Shown one piece after another: positions 1-8,394 of a stretch of DNA of 64,000 nt. The position numbers were made by a program, and so were the translations under genes. Numbering within the stretch: position 1 is the first letter of the stretch; every line of letters begins with the position of its first letter. The DNA comes from PALSA-505 sp963762615 (GTDB taxonomy: Bacteria; Actinomycetota; Actinomycetes; Streptosporangiales; Streptosporangiaceae). Below the pieces are notes generated by a model, which ran no database searches, was not told where the DNA came from, and worked only from the letters and a program-made list of their open reading frames with translations. The stretch is from NCBI GenBank assembly GCA_963762615.1, contig CAVXLG010000019.1, positions 1-64,000 of the forward strand. Reading direction: 5' to 3'.

Positions 1-35
1 GAAGGCTGGGGGTTCGAATCCCTCCGAGCGCGCCA
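1..35 (+). tRNA. 3' end of tRNA-Arg(ACG), cut by the window edge; att site
   Basis: The T-arm (GGGGG, TTCGAAT, CCCTC), the 3' acceptor strand and CCA at 33-35 are visible. Longer copies at 11665 and 18765 also contain the anticodon loop CTACGGA, which identifies tRNA-Arg(ACG). Whether an intact tRNA lies upstream cannot be seen. A broken integrase gene points at it from 99-575, the usual arrangement at a tRNA attachment site. Confidence 0.75.
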
Positions 36-41
36 GGTCAC

Positions 42-68
42 AGGCCTCTCCCATCCCGGGAGGGGCCT
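42..68 (-). terminator. hairpin terminator after the integrase remnant
   Basis: An 11-bp stem with one mismatch (AGGCCTCTCCC at 42-52, GGGAGGGGCCT at 58-68) and a short loop lies downstream of the minus-strand integrase remnant, between it and the tRNA 3' end. Confidence 0.5.
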
Positions 69-70
69 TC

Positions 71-90
71 TTGCTAACGGATTTGCTAAC
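71..90. promoter_or_regulatory. paired TTGCTAAC repeats, putative integrase arm-type sites (left end)
   Basis: TTGCTAAC occurs at 71-78 and 83-90, 12 bp apart, between the tRNA-Arg end and the integrase remnant. The same pair recurs at 9428 and 30377, each 128 bp before a tRNA-Arg core. Paired direct repeats spaced about one helical turn are typical arm-binding sites of tyrosine integrases (for example phage L5). Confidence 0.6.
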
Positions 91-98
91 AGCAGCCA

Positions 99-575
99 TC
101 AATCGGACCCCACCGCGCGGGCGAAGATGGCCGCGGCCTTGGCGAGCTGCTCGCTGATCACGTGGGCGTAGACCCGCAAGGTGATCGACGGGTCGGCATG
201 CCCCAGCCGGGCCGCGACGACGTGCACCGGCACGCCCGCGCGCAGCAGGGTCGTCGCGTGAACGTGCCGCAGATCGTGCAGCCGCGCGACCGGGGTCGGC
301 CTGCCCGCCTTCAGGCGGGACTGCCGCGCGTTGTACCTGCTGACCAGGATGAGCATGAGCCGCGACACGGTGTCGGGATAGACGGGCTCGCCCAGGGATG
401 TGGTGAACACGTAGCCGTCGGCCTGGCCGCGCCACTCCGGCCCGGCGGTTAGCCGCTCGGCAGCCTGGCGGGTGCGATGCTCTTTCAGCACCCGGACGGT
501 GCCGGGGTCGATGCTGACGACCCGCGACCGGCCGCCCTTGGTCGTGCCCTCGGTCCGCTGACCGCCGATGACGGT
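99..575 (-). pseudogene. tyrosine recombinase (integrase), N-terminally truncated
   Basis: The C-terminal catalytic half of a phage-type integrase is present: HDLRH box, LGH motif, and the nucleophile tyrosine in VYAHV. The coding frame continues above the first available start (GTG at 491) to about 575, where it stops matching and a GntR-type gene begins on the other strand at about 584. The arm-binding domain, the core-binding domain and the first catalytic arginine are missing, so it should not recombine DNA. It probably served the TTGCTAAC-type element attached at the tRNA-Arg end. Confidence 0.85.
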
Positions 576-583
576 TCGCCGCT

Positions 584-1337
584 GGCGAGAAGCTCCCGTC
601 AGGGGCCGAGCTGGCCCAGCGCTACAGCGTGGCCCAGATGACCGTGCAGCAGGCCATCCGGGTGCTGCGCGATGAGGGCCTGGTCGTGTCCCGACAGGGC
701 AGCGGAGTGTTCGTCCGCGAGCGGACCGCCCGGGCGATCGCGCTGCGCCCGCACGTCGAGCGGGCCTTCGAGCAGCCCAAGGTGTTCAACCGACTTCGCC
801 GGGTTCTCCGGCGAGACCCTGCACGGCGTCCTCCAGGAACCGCTGGACAAAATCCGCCTCGGCCAGCTCGTCCCCGAAAGCATCGACATCCGCATCCTGG
901 TCCCGGATACCAGCAAGCCGTGGGCGATCCCGGCCCGGGTCGCCGACCTGGCCGACGAGCCCGCGTTCCGGGAGCGGGCCGAGCAGATCAGCCGACGCCA
1001 CACCGACGCGATCACCGAGTCCGTCGCCGAGCTGGCCGACCTCGGCCTGGTCAAGAACGCCACCGCGCAAGTACGCGTGCACGGCGCCGCGCCGATGTTC
1101 AAGCTATACATCCTCAACCGGTCCGAGGCCTTCTTCGGCTTCTACCCGATCACCGAGCACGACGTCACCCTGCACGGCGAAGCCGTCCCGATGTATGACC
1201 TGATGGGCAAGGACGCCACCTTGTTCCACTACGAGCAAGGCGACGACCCCGACTCGATCGGCGGCCAGTTCGTCGCCCAGGCGCAAGCATGGTTCGACAG
1301 CATGTGGGCCACCGTCAGCCGCGACCACACCCAGTAA
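584..1337 (+). pseudogene. GntR-family regulator, 5'-truncated and frameshifted
   Basis: A GntR winged helix-turn-helix is readable from 584 (GEKLPSGAEL, then VAQMTVQQAIRVLRDEGL). At 790-791 one extra C shifts the frame; the second frame (DFAGFSGETL onward) continues to the stop at 1335-1337. This C-terminal domain is one I associate with actinobacterial GntR regulators found next to HAD hydrolases, and the HAD gene starts 5 bp downstream. The start codon and first part of the HTH domain are lost at the junction with the integrase remnant. Removing one base would restore a continuous frame, so sequencing error is possible for that lesion but not for the 5' loss. Confidence 0.75.
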
Positions 1338-1342
1338 GCCCG

Positions 1343-2047
1343 ATGACCGGCCATGCCATCGAGCAGATCATCAGCCGAACCCGGCACCTGCTCCTGGACT
1401 TCGACGGGCCAGTCTGCTCCGTCTTCGCCGGGCTCCCGGCCAGGCAGGTCGCCGAGCAGCTCCGCCGCGCGCTCGAAGCCGGGGGCTTTGCCTTGCCACC
1501 CGGGGCAGAGCGGGAATCCGACCCGCTCGAAGTCTTCCGAGCCGTGGCCGCGACCGGACCCGAAGCTGCGGACACGGCCCAGCAGCTGCTAACTGCCTTC
1601 GAGACCCGCGCTGTCGCCACAGCCCGGCCGACGCCAGGCGCAGCGGACCTGATCATCACCGCCTACCGGACCGGCCGGACAGTCACGATCGTGAGTAACA
1701 ACTTCACCGCCGCGATCATGAAGTACCTGGCCGACCACCGGCTCAGCGACTACATCCGGGCTGTGTTCGGCCGGGACGACGATCCGGCGTTGATGAAGCC
1801 CAGCCCCTACCGGGTCCGGGAAGCAGTCGGCAGCCTCGGCGCCGACCCGCACGAATGCGCCTTCGTCGGAGATTCCGAGGCCGATGTCCTTGCCGGACGG
1901 CTGGCAGGCGTTCCCGTCATCGGCTACGCGAACAAGCCCGGCAAGGGCCACACCCTGATCCGCGCCCAGGCCGACGCCGTGACCACCGACCTAGCCGAGA
2001 TCACCACGGCACTCCGCGCAGCACCACACGCTGCACTGCCGAATTGA
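1343..2047 (+). CDS. HAD-superfamily hydrolase
   Basis: A 234-residue protein with all four HAD motifs in order: DFDGP (motif I, two aspartates near residues 19 and 21), VSNNF (motif II), the lysine in MKPSPYR (motif III) and FVGDSEADVLAG (motif IV). It should be a cytoplasmic phosphatase or phosphoglycolate-phosphatase-like enzyme; the substrate is unknown. ATG 1343 is chosen because it follows the GntR stop by 5 bp and gives the usual family length; an upstream GTG in frame would overlap the GntR gene. Likely translationally coupled to the preceding, now broken, GntR gene. Confidence 0.8.
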   Translation: MTGHAIEQIISRTRHLLLDFDGPVCSVFAGLPARQVAEQLRRALEAGGFALPPGAERESDPLEVFRAVAATGPEAADTAQQLLTAFETRAVATARPTPGAADLIITAYRTGRTVTIVSNNFTAAIMKYLADHRLSDYIRAVFGRDDDPALMKPSPYRVREAVGSLGADPHECAFVGDSEADVLAGRLAGVPVIGYANKPGKGHTLIRAQADAVTTDLAEITTALRAAPHAALPN

Positions 2048-2061
2048 GCCATATATAGATC

Positions 2062-2420
2062 AAGGCGGCGCGCTGTGCGCGCCGCGGGCCGGCACTTGCG
2101 CCGGCCTCCGGCCTCGGGGAGGCCCCGGCCGGCGCGGGCCGGCCCCACCCAGTAGCCCGCCACAGATCAGGCAGGCTAATCCGGTTACGCAATCGGTGCT
2201 GCGCAGTGCCGTCTTCCTCGGCGTTCCAGTGTCCCGCTCCCGGCCGCCGCGTCGAGGTCGCTCCCTCCGGTCGCGTCGCATGCGATCGGCTACGCCGAAC
2301 CTCGACCCGGCGCCCGCTCGCCAGGGATCGGCGCCTATCAGGAAGACGGGGAGTGGACCGGACGCGGGCAACCAGACCGAGGTACGCACAGGCCGGGATC
2401 GCGTGACGGCGCGGAGACGG
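2062..2420. repeat. interspersed repeat R1, copy a
   Basis: Very GC-rich, non-coding-looking sequence that aligns by eye with 22284-22600 through blocks such as GGTCGCTCCCTCCGGTCGCG (within 2249-2270). A shorter tail matches 33611-33690. Includes a stem-loop near 2154-2180 (AGCCCGCC and the pairing GGCAGGCT). Copy b abuts the upstream side of an integrase remnant, so the repeat may be backbone DNA of an integrative element. No credible gene in 2048-2494. Confidence 0.6.
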
Positions 2421-2494
2421 AGGGCTGGAACCGAGGGCGGGTGGTGCGCCCGGCCGATTGCCAACAGCAGGCCAGGCGCACCAGGGCCAGCGAT

Positions 2495-3427
2495 TTACTT
2501 GTAAGGCGGTCGGCATGGCAGCAGCGTGGTCCGGTGGTAACCGGCCGGGATGACGGGATGTAGTTTCGCCAGGTTCGCGGGCGTCGGCAGGAGGAACCCG
2601 TAGTCGGTGATGTATACCCTGCCGGTGGAGAACTGCAGTATCTGCTGCAGCGGCAGGTAGCTGGCCGCATCCACCCACAGGCGGGCCGCCGTCGCATGCA
2701 GGCCGGTCATGCGGCGGTTAAGCCCGGTCAGGCCGAGCTCGATGGCCTTGCGCCCATCTACCACGCCCCGCCGGATGATCTTGAACTGGCCGGTGGCGAG
2801 CTGGTGGCGGAGTCCGGCCGCGTCCGCCGACAGCCCGATGATCTGGGTGTTGTGCTGCCACTTGCCCCAGGTGTGCCTGACCGGGCAGACCTGGAAGTAG
2901 GTACCCGTGATGGTCAGGTCAGCGTTGCCGTTGACGGGGTTCATCGCGGAGGTGCCGTGCCCGGCGGGCATCGTGAAGATGGACTCGAAGTCCTGGAACA
3001 GCTTCCCGTCCGCGCCCCACCCCCGCGTGTGGATTCTTACCTGCTGGCCGGGCCGCGGATACCACGGGTATGTCAGCGTCTGGCCGCTGCCGCCGTGCTG
3101 GCCTGGGCCAGACGGCTGCCCCTGCGCGGACAAGATGTCGCCGCGGGCGGCGTCGATGGCCGCCAGCAGGCGGGCCCGCAACGAGTGCGCGGGGCTGACG
3201 CCCCCACCGGCCTGGGCTGAGCCGAGCGCGGCGGAAAGGCCCAGGCCCAGCACGACAGCTCCCGCTGCCGCCACAGCGGTGATGCCCGTGGCGAGCCGCC
3301 GGTGGCCGCTGCCGGGCCGGTAATTGCGCCGCAGCAGCCGCTCGCGGGCCAGCTCCGGGTGCTGGTAACCGGCCGCCGCCTTGGCGAAGGCGCGCCGGAG
3401 TTCGTGCTCAAGTTCCTCGGTTGGCAT
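2495..3427 (-). CDS. membrane-anchored partner of a SigE-family sigma factor
   Basis: A 310-residue protein: basic cytoplasmic N-terminus (about 1-42), one transmembrane helix (about 45-68, rich in Ala/Val/Leu/Gly), then a large outer domain. It begins 13 bp after the stop of the sigma gene on the same strand, and this pairing with a SigE-family ECF sigma factor is common in actinobacteria (CU044_5270-type proteins). It is probably an anti-sigma or sensory partner, but no ZAS zinc motif is visible, so the anti-sigma role is inferred from position. The 5' end uses ATG 3427. Confidence 0.65.
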   Translation of the reverse strand: MPTEELEHELRRAFAKAAAGYQHPELARERLLRRNYRPGSGHRRLATGITAVAAAGAVVLGLGLSAALGSAQAGGGVSPAHSLRARLLAAIDAARGDILSAQGQPSGPGQHGGSGQTLTYPWYPRPGQQVRIHTRGWGADGKLFQDFESIFTMPAGHGTSAMNPVNGNADLTITGTYFQVCPVRHTWGKWQHNTQIIGLSADAAGLRHQLATGQFKIIRRGVVDGRKAIELGLTGLNRRMTGLHATAARLWVDAASYLPLQQILQFSTGRVYITDYGFLLPTPANLAKLHPVIPAGYHRTTLLPCRPPYK

Positions 3428-3440
3428 CAGGTGCTTCCTT

Positions 3441-3995
3441 TCATGCGTGCGGCGTGACGGGCTCGACGGCGGGCGACTTGGCGTGGGCGAGGACCTCGGC
3501 CAGGCGGGCGGCCGCCCGGGATGCGGTGCTGGTCACCGTCCCTTCCGAGCAGCCGAGGATGTCGGCGACCTCGGCGACGGGCAGGTCAGACCAGTAGCGC
3601 AGCACCAGCACGGCGCGCTGGCGGGCGGGCAGCTGCGCCAGCGCCCAGCGGAACTCGGCCAGGTCATCGACCGCCCGCAAGGCCCGGGCGGCTTTCTCAT
3701 CGGCCACCTCAGCCGCCCCCTCATCCGGCTGCAGCTCGGTCCGCTGGCGGGACCGGCGGCCGGCGTCATGCAGGACCACGTTGATCAGGACCCGGCGGGC
3801 ATAGGCGGCCGGGTGATCCATCAACCGCACCCGGTTCCACCGCCGCGCCACCCGCAGCAGCGTCTCCTGGACCAGGTCCTCAGCGTCCTTCGCGTTCCCT
3901 GTCATCAAGAAGCCGGCGCGCAGCAGCGGGTCCGACGCCCCGGCCGCGAACCGCTCGAACTCGCGGTTGGCCGTCGTGTTCCTGACCCACTCCAT
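3441..3995 (-). CDS. RNA polymerase sigma factor, SigE family (ECF type)
   Basis: Region 2 (EFERFAAGASDPLLRAGFLM, then DAEDLVQETLLRV) and region 4 (LPARQRAVLVLRYWSDLPVAE, then CSEGTVTSTASRA) are clear. It directs RNA polymerase to a small regulon. I chose ATG 3995 because GAGGAG lies 8 bases upstream and it gives 184 residues, normal for the family; an in-frame start at 4076 would add 27 unrelated residues. First gene of a two-gene operon with the membrane protein downstream. Confidence 0.85.
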   Translation of the reverse strand: MEWVRNTTANREFERFAAGASDPLLRAGFLMTGNAKDAEDLVQETLLRVARRWNRVRLMDHPAAYARRVLINVVLHDAGRRSRQRTELQPDEGAAEVADEKAARALRAVDDLAEFRWALAQLPARQRAVLVLRYWSDLPVAEVADILGCSEGTVTSTASRAAARLAEVLAHAKSPAVEPVTPHA

Positions 3996-4198
3996 CCGCA
4001 ACTCCTCGTCCTCTTCGCCCTCACCTGTATAAGTCCTGCCAGCCCGGGCAACACTGAGAGCAGCCAGCTCGGACATGAGACTGACAAGCGGCCGCTGGGA
4101 GCCAAGCTAGGAACAGCGGGACACGGGACACCACAGTTGCAGTTTCAGCTGCAGTGAACCGACCCGCTTCCCCACCGCTGGACACCTGGTGTCCTGAG

Positions 4199-4566
4199 CC
4201 AAGTACGCGCCCGGCATCAGCGAATCAGCAGGCAAGAAGAAGGGCAAGAACTCCACCGGCCACGGCAACCCCTACCTGGCCCGGATGCTGGGCAACGCCG
4301 CCGCGGCCGCCGCCAGGACCGACACCTTCCTGGGCGAGCGCTACCGGCGGATCGCCCGCCGCCGCGGCGCCAAGAAAGCCAACGTCGCCGTCGGCAGGGC
4401 CATACTGGTCATCATCTGGCACCTGCTGTCCGATCCGGACGCGCGCTTTTATGACCTCGGCCCGGACTTCTACGCCACCCGCATCGACCCCGAACGCCGC
4501 AAGCGCAACCACATCCGCCAGCTCGAAGCCCTCGGCTACACCGTCACCCTCCAGCCCGCCGCCTGA
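4199..4566 (+). pseudogene. IS110-family transposase, C-terminal fragment
   Basis: The reading frame from about 4199 (KYAPGISESAGKKKG, then GHGNPYLARMLGNAA) matches the Transposase_20 half of IS110 enzymes, ending in the typical LGYTVTLQPAA. The DEDD catalytic N-terminal half is absent. No start codon at the left junction. Nothing else is recognisable in 4077-4198 or 4567-4680. Confidence 0.75.
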
Positions 4567-4680
4567 CCAGCAGGCTCCGCCTCACACGGCTCCGATGCAC
4601 CACGCCGGGCGCTGCCGCCTGCTCGGTAACGTACCTATTTTCGGATTAGCTGGGGATAGTGACGCTTTCGAAGTGACCTT

Positions 4681-5256
4681 CTAACGTCGCCGGTGCCAGA
4701 ATTGCTGGTGGAAGGTCAGATCGAATCGGCTCAGCTCCGCGCCGCTGTCGCCGAGCCCCGCGACGAAGTCCAGCCGCAGCCCGCGCGACACCAGCAGCGC
4801 GGCGAACCGGACCTCCGGAAAGTCGGCCGAGTCATAGACCGGGACATCCAAGGACTCCCCCGCCACAGTCGCCAGCTCGACACGCCGGATGTCCGGGTGC
4901 ACGCGGGCCAGCAGGCAGTATGGCCCCTCGTCACTGCCGCCGGTACTGACTTTCATCAGATCCCCGGGGTAGAGTGCCGGACCTCCGGCGCCGCCCTCGT
5001 GCAGCACCCGGCCGTCCGCGGAGGTGACGCGGATCATGCTCAGCAGTTCATCCGCGCCCGGCTGCGCGCCGCTAGAGGGCTGCCGTTGTGCCCAGATCAG
5101 CCAGGACAGCCCGTCGCCGTAGCTGCCCTCGGCGATCCGCGCCGATCTTCCCTGCACCAGCGCGGGAGAACCCCGCACCCCGGTAAACCATTCTGTAAAC
5201 GAGACGCGGCGGAAGCGGCTGAGACGCGGGAGATGCGGGCTACCGTAGACGACCAC
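4681..5256 (-). CDS. hypothetical protein (copy 1 of a duplicated gene)
   Basis: A 191-residue soluble protein I cannot assign; no signal peptide, transmembrane segment or catalytic motif stands out. The C-terminal third (PVYDSADFPEVRFAALLVSR, ending FHQQFWHRRR) recurs in damaged form at 48841-49085, which shows that this frame is real coding sequence. The start is uncertain; ATG 5256 is the longest choice and the first 40 residues may not be translated. Confidence 0.55.
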   Translation of the reverse strand: MVVYGSPHLPRLSRFRRVSFTEWFTGVRGSPALVQGRSARIAEGSYGDGLSWLIWAQRQPSSGAQPGADELLSMIRVTSADGRVLHEGGAGGPALYPGDLMKVSTGGSDEGPYCLLARVHPDIRRVELATVAGESLDVPVYDSADFPEVRFAALLVSRGLRLDFVAGLGDSGAELSRFDLTFHQQFWHRRR

Positions 5257-5360
5257 CTTCCAGACGCTCGGCGAGGTCAGGTGGCCCGACAGAGACGCCG
5301 GAGACCGCTGATTGATGCCTCATAACCCAGCGAGGGCAGGGCGAGAGCCGACGGCGACGA

Positions 5361-5669
5361 TCAGCCAATGCCGAGCTGCTTGCGCCGCAACGCAACGACT
5401 GTCGCGATAACATCCAACGGCTGGGCGTCGGCTGGCGGCGAGGGAGTTACCTGAGCCTCGACGGCCGCGATCAGGCGCCAGCCCATTTGCTGGCTGAGGT
5501 CCAGGTTCATGTGCCGGTACCCCTCTAGGTAGTCTTCGGCGTCCTGGAAGGTGCTGTTCGACAGCCGCGACACATCCACCTCCCCCGCCCAGGCGACAAG
5601 GTCTGCCGGGACCGCTGGCTGGGCCTGTGGCGGGCCTGGCTGCACTTTCCGCCGCCAGAACTTGACCAT
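5361..5669 (-). CDS. hypothetical small protein
   Basis: A 102-residue protein: basic first residues (MVKFWRRK), a Pro/Gln-rich stretch, then a helical domain (residues about 30-75). No family recognised. ATG 5669 has AAGGGG about 8 bases upstream, which is why I prefer it over the in-frame upstream start at 5768. Followed at a distance by 4681-5256 on the same strand. The sequence upstream (5670-6128) holds no gene but an integration scar. Confidence 0.5.
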   Translation of the reverse strand: MVKFWRRKVQPGPPQAQPAVPADLVAWAGEVDVSRLSNSTFQDAEDYLEGYRHMNLDLSQQMGWRLIAAVEAQVTPSPPADAQPLDVIATVVALRRKQLGIG

Positions 5670-5937
5670 AAGCTCACCCCTTCCGCACCATATCGCTCCT
5701 GCGCGCGAGCATCCCGGTCTGGCCGCCCACATCCTCCTGAGCAACGGGTCGGGGGCCGCGCAAACCATCGGCCGCCCGCTCTCCCGGTATCGGCTGACAG
5801 CAACCGCGGGATATACGCGGGATGATCTTGCTCGGCGAGCCAGCCCCGAGCGTCAACAATGCAGGTACCAGCGATGGCAGACTATGAGCCACGGATGCTC
5901 TTGAAAACCATTAGCAGTGCCCGGCGCAGCTCGGGCT

Positions 5938-5957
5938 GGGAGCCACGGTGGGAGCCA
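5938..5957. promoter_or_regulatory. paired GGGAGCCA repeats, putative arm-type sites (right end)
   Basis: GGGAGCCA at 5938-5945 and 5950-5957, 12 bp apart. A tRNA-Arg core starts exactly 126 bp downstream (6064), the same distance as for the pair at 18639 and its core at 18765. Confidence 0.55.
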
Positions 5958-6063
5958 CACGGATGAATAACCCTCCGGTACTCCGGACCTGGCTGGACGA
6001 CCGGGAGAGACGAACCCGAGGTGACGGACTGATCTGAACGGGGCCGGACGGCCACGCGGGAAT

Positions 6064-6080
6064 CTACGGATAAGAAGGTC
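6064..6080 (+). other. tRNA-Arg anticodon-loop core scar
   Basis: CTACGGATAAGAAGGTC differs by one base from the start of the tRNA-Arg 3' remnants (CTACGGATCAGAAGG), but the T-arm and acceptor are missing. The upstream 50 bp (GACGGACTGATCTG and beyond) resemble the DNA before the cores at 9556 and 30505, so it is a related right-end scar. Confidence 0.5.
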
Positions 6081-6128
6081 AAAGGGTCGCTCTGTGAGGC
6101 AGGTTTGCGGTCTGCTTGAATCCCTGAC

Positions 6129-6521
6129 ATGAATGCGAACGCCGCCGCCCAGCGCTGGGCGGATACCTGGGCTCAGGCGTGGCCGCAACGTGAAGCCGAG
6201 GCCATCGCCGCGCTGTACGCCGACATAGTCGTGTATCGCTCACCTGCCTTCCGCCCGCCGGACCTGGGCCTGGCTGGCGTCCGCCGCTATCTCAACGAGC
6301 AGCTCCCGGTCGAGGAGAACATCGAGTGCTGGTTCGGCCATCCCATCGTTTCCGGCGACCACGCCGCGGTCGAATGGTGGGCCAGCTGGACCGAGGAAGG
6401 CCAAGAACTCACCTATGCCGGAGTGACGGTACTGCGCTTCGACGACCAGGGCCAGGTCGTCGAGCACCGGGACTACGACAACCACGTCGACCGGCGCGAG
6501 CCGCCGTATCCGGGCTGGTGA
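6129..6521 (+). CDS. SnoaL/NTF2-like fold protein
   Basis: A 130-residue protein with the NTF2-like layout: N-terminal helix (RWADTWAQAWPQREAEAIAALYA), RYLNEQ helix, then strands WWASWTEEGQ, TYAGVTVLRFDDQGQVVEHRDYD. Such proteins are small ligand-binding or isomerase-like proteins; the ligand cannot be predicted. Single gene between the scar at 6064 and the tRNA-Ile scar at 6584. ATG 6129 gives normal length. Confidence 0.8.
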   Translation: MNANAAAQRWADTWAQAWPQREAEAIAALYADIVVYRSPAFRPPDLGLAGVRRYLNEQLPVEENIECWFGHPIVSGDHAAVEWWASWTEEGQELTYAGVTVLRFDDQGQVVEHRDYDNHVDRREPPYPGW

Positions 6522-6583
6522 ACCGCTCTGCGAAACGACCATGCGCGCCGTAACCGGGAGCGCGGACGGCATCTGCGACGTGG

Positions 6584-6602
6584 CGTGCCCGCCACGTGCC
6601 CG
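6584..6602. promoter_or_regulatory. paired CGTGCCCG repeats, putative arm-type sites
   Basis: CGTGCCCG at 6584-6591 and 6595-6602, 11 bp apart, 117 bp before the tRNA-Ile anticodon loop at 6701. The same pair stands 116 bp before the tRNA-Ile loop at 10357. Confidence 0.6.
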
Positions 6603-6695
6603 AAGGGATAGTCAGCCAGGGATCCTCACGGTCACTCGCGGACAGCCCGGCACGCTTGCGGACCTGGATTGATGCAGGCGAAGCCGATCTGCGAG

Positions 6696-6744
6696 CTTCC
6701 CTGATAAGGAAGAGGTCCTGGTTCAAGTCCAGGCAGGCCCACCC
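6696..6744 (+). other. tRNA-Ile(GAT) 3' remnant (att scar)
   Basis: Contains a complete anticodon arm (CTTCC, CTGATAA, GGAAG), variable loop, a perfect T-arm stem (CCTGG/CCAGG) and the acceptor 3' strand ending in ACCCA instead of ACCA. No D-arm or 5' acceptor strand lies upstream, so it is not a working tRNA gene. It is a right-end attachment scar. Confidence 0.75.
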
Positions 6745-6852
6745 AGGTCAGAACGTTTCAACCCTAGAACGATCAGACCGCTAGCCCGGGCCGTGGCGGT
6801 GTCTCATCTTTGCTTGATGTGGCCGAACTGCCAGATTTAGGTGCCCGCGGCC

Positions 6853-6891
6853 TGTGGGCAGGCCTGGCCCGAACGTCCGGGCCTGCCCACA
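6853..6891 (-). terminator. hairpin terminator of the beta-helix gene
   Basis: A perfect 12-bp inverted repeat (TGTGGGCAGGCC at 6853-6864, GGCCTGCCCACA at 6880-6891) with a 15-base loop, 24 bp beyond the stop of the minus-strand gene that ends at 6915. Confidence 0.65.
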
Positions 6892-6914
6892 TCCGGTAGT
6901 CGCTGATCAGACGG

Positions 6915-8243
6915 CTATCCGGTGCAGCCGGGGATGGTGCCCAATGGTTCGCAGTTGTCCGGCACGTTCCGGGTGACCACGGTGGTCTGCAGCGTGACCG
7001 TTCCGCCGAGTTCGAAGATGCCGCCTCCGGCCGAGGCGGTATTCGCGGTCACCAGGCTGCTATGCAAGGCCAGGTCACCCTGGCTGGCCAGGCCACCACC
7101 GGCGGCGGCGGAGTTGTGGGAGATCGTGGTGCCCTTGATGGTGGCCGTCGACTTCGGCCCGTTGGCCACCGCGCCGCCCGCCTCGGCGGCGGAGTTGCCC
7201 ATCAGCACGCTGCCCTTGATCGTCAGCACCCCGGACCCTTTCGGCCCGGCGTTGACGTTGGCAATGCCGCCGCCTAGGCCCATGTTGCCCTTCGCGTCGC
7301 TGGGCGCGGTGTTGCCGTTGATCCGGCTGCCGCTGATGGTCATCGCGCCGTGGTTCAGGATGCCCCCGCCGACCCCGCCGGGAGCGGAGTTGCCCAGGAT
7401 CAGGCTGCCCCGGATCAGCGCCATGCCGCCGTTGGCGATGCCCGCCCCGGCGGGGTTGCCGCCGCCCGCGGTGGCGGAGTTGTTCTGCACCGTGCTGGCA
7501 TTCAGCGTCAGGCTGCTGCCGCTGCCGGGAGCGCTGCCGTTACCCGGCCCGCTGGCGATCCCGCCGCCGTTGGCCGCCGCGTTGCCGCCGACCAGGCTGG
7601 CGTTCAGGGTCGCGGTCCCGGCGTGGTTCAAGATGCCGCCTCCGCCGCCAGAGGACGTGTTGCGGATCACCTGGCTGCCGTTCAGCACCAGCGTCCCGGC
7701 CGGGCCGTGCGCCAGCGTGCCGCTGACGATCCCGCCGCCCGCGCTCATCTTCCCGCCCGCTGAGGTGTTGCCGGTCACCACGCTGCCATTAAGGACCAGG
7801 GTGCCGACCAGGTTAAGCAGCCCGCCGCCGGGAGCCGGGGTGTTCCCGCCGGAGATGCGCAGGCCCTGCAAGGTGAGCTTCGCGGCCGGGCCGGTGGACT
7901 CCAGGATGCGGAACGGCTGGCTGCTCTTGCGCGTGATCGTCGTCCCCGAGCCCTTGATCGTGATCGGCGTGGTCACCACCGGCAGCCCGTTCGGGCCCAG
8001 CATCCCGGTGTTATTCGCAGCCGTCAGCCGGTAGGTGCACCCGGCCGCCAGTTTGATGGTGCCGCCACCGGCGGTGTTGGCCGCGCTGATCGCGGCGATC
8101 AGTCCCGCCGCTCCGCCGCCCGATCCCGAGCACGGCACGCTGGCACCGGGCCCGGCCAGCGCCATCCCTGCCGGTAGCACGGCAAGGGTCAGCAGTGCTC
8201 CCGACCCGGTTGCCACAGCCTGAATTAACCATCTCGCGCGCAT
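6915..8243 (-). CDS. secreted right-handed beta-helix repeat protein
   Basis: A 442-residue protein with an N-terminal signal peptide (MRARW, hydrophobic to about 28, ALAGPGA cleavage region). From about residue 90 to the end there are many 20-35-residue repeats of the type GGGI-N-x-G-x-(T/A)L-(T/N)-x-S-x-(V/I)-x-x-N-(T/S)A, the pattern of a parallel beta-helix as in polymorphic outer-membrane/autotransporter repeats. It should be extracellular or wall-associated; no catalytic site is apparent. No membrane anchor or sorting motif seen. A TauE-like permease gene follows the same strand upstream; the same order (repeat protein next to TauE) recurs at 33732-35861. Confidence 0.8.
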   Translation of the reverse strand: MRARWLIQAVATGSGALLTLAVLPAGMALAGPGASVPCSGSGGGAAGLIAAISAANTAGGGTIKLAAGCTYRLTAANNTGMLGPNGLPVVTTPITIKGSGTTITRKSSQPFRILESTGPAAKLTLQGLRISGGNTPAPGGGLLNLVGTLVLNGSVVTGNTSAGGKMSAGGGIVSGTLAHGPAGTLVLNGSQVIRNTSSGGGGGILNHAGTATLNASLVGGNAAANGGGIASGPGNGSAPGSGSSLTLNASTVQNNSATAGGGNPAGAGIANGGMALIRGSLILGNSAPGGVGGGILNHGAMTISGSRINGNTAPSDAKGNMGLGGGIANVNAGPKGSGVLTIKGSVLMGNSAAEAGGAVANGPKSTATIKGTTISHNSAAAGGGLASQGDLALHSSLVTANTASAGGGIFELGGTVTLQTTVVTRNVPDNCEPLGTIPGCTG

Positions 8244-8394
8244 CGATCCCCGTTCCCTTCTGCCTAGATTCCGCAGCCCCTCATGATCTGGCAGCCCCTC
8301 GCCACGACCCTACGCCCCGCACCCCCACAATGGCCCCGGCCGTCGCATGGATATAACTACCGCTCACCACCCGGATAGGCGTAGAGCCGGGCTG

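Noticed and set aside
6661..6744. Complete tRNA-Ile gene
   Set aside because: The anticodon arm, T-arm and acceptor 3' strand are present, but no D-arm or complementary 5' acceptor strand precedes them; the copy at 10352 even has an unpaired T-stem.
6922..8034. Open frame of 370 codons on the plus strand
   Set aside because: Antisense to the beta-helix gene; its Pro/Leu-rich repeats mirror the Gly/Asn-rich repeats of the real product.
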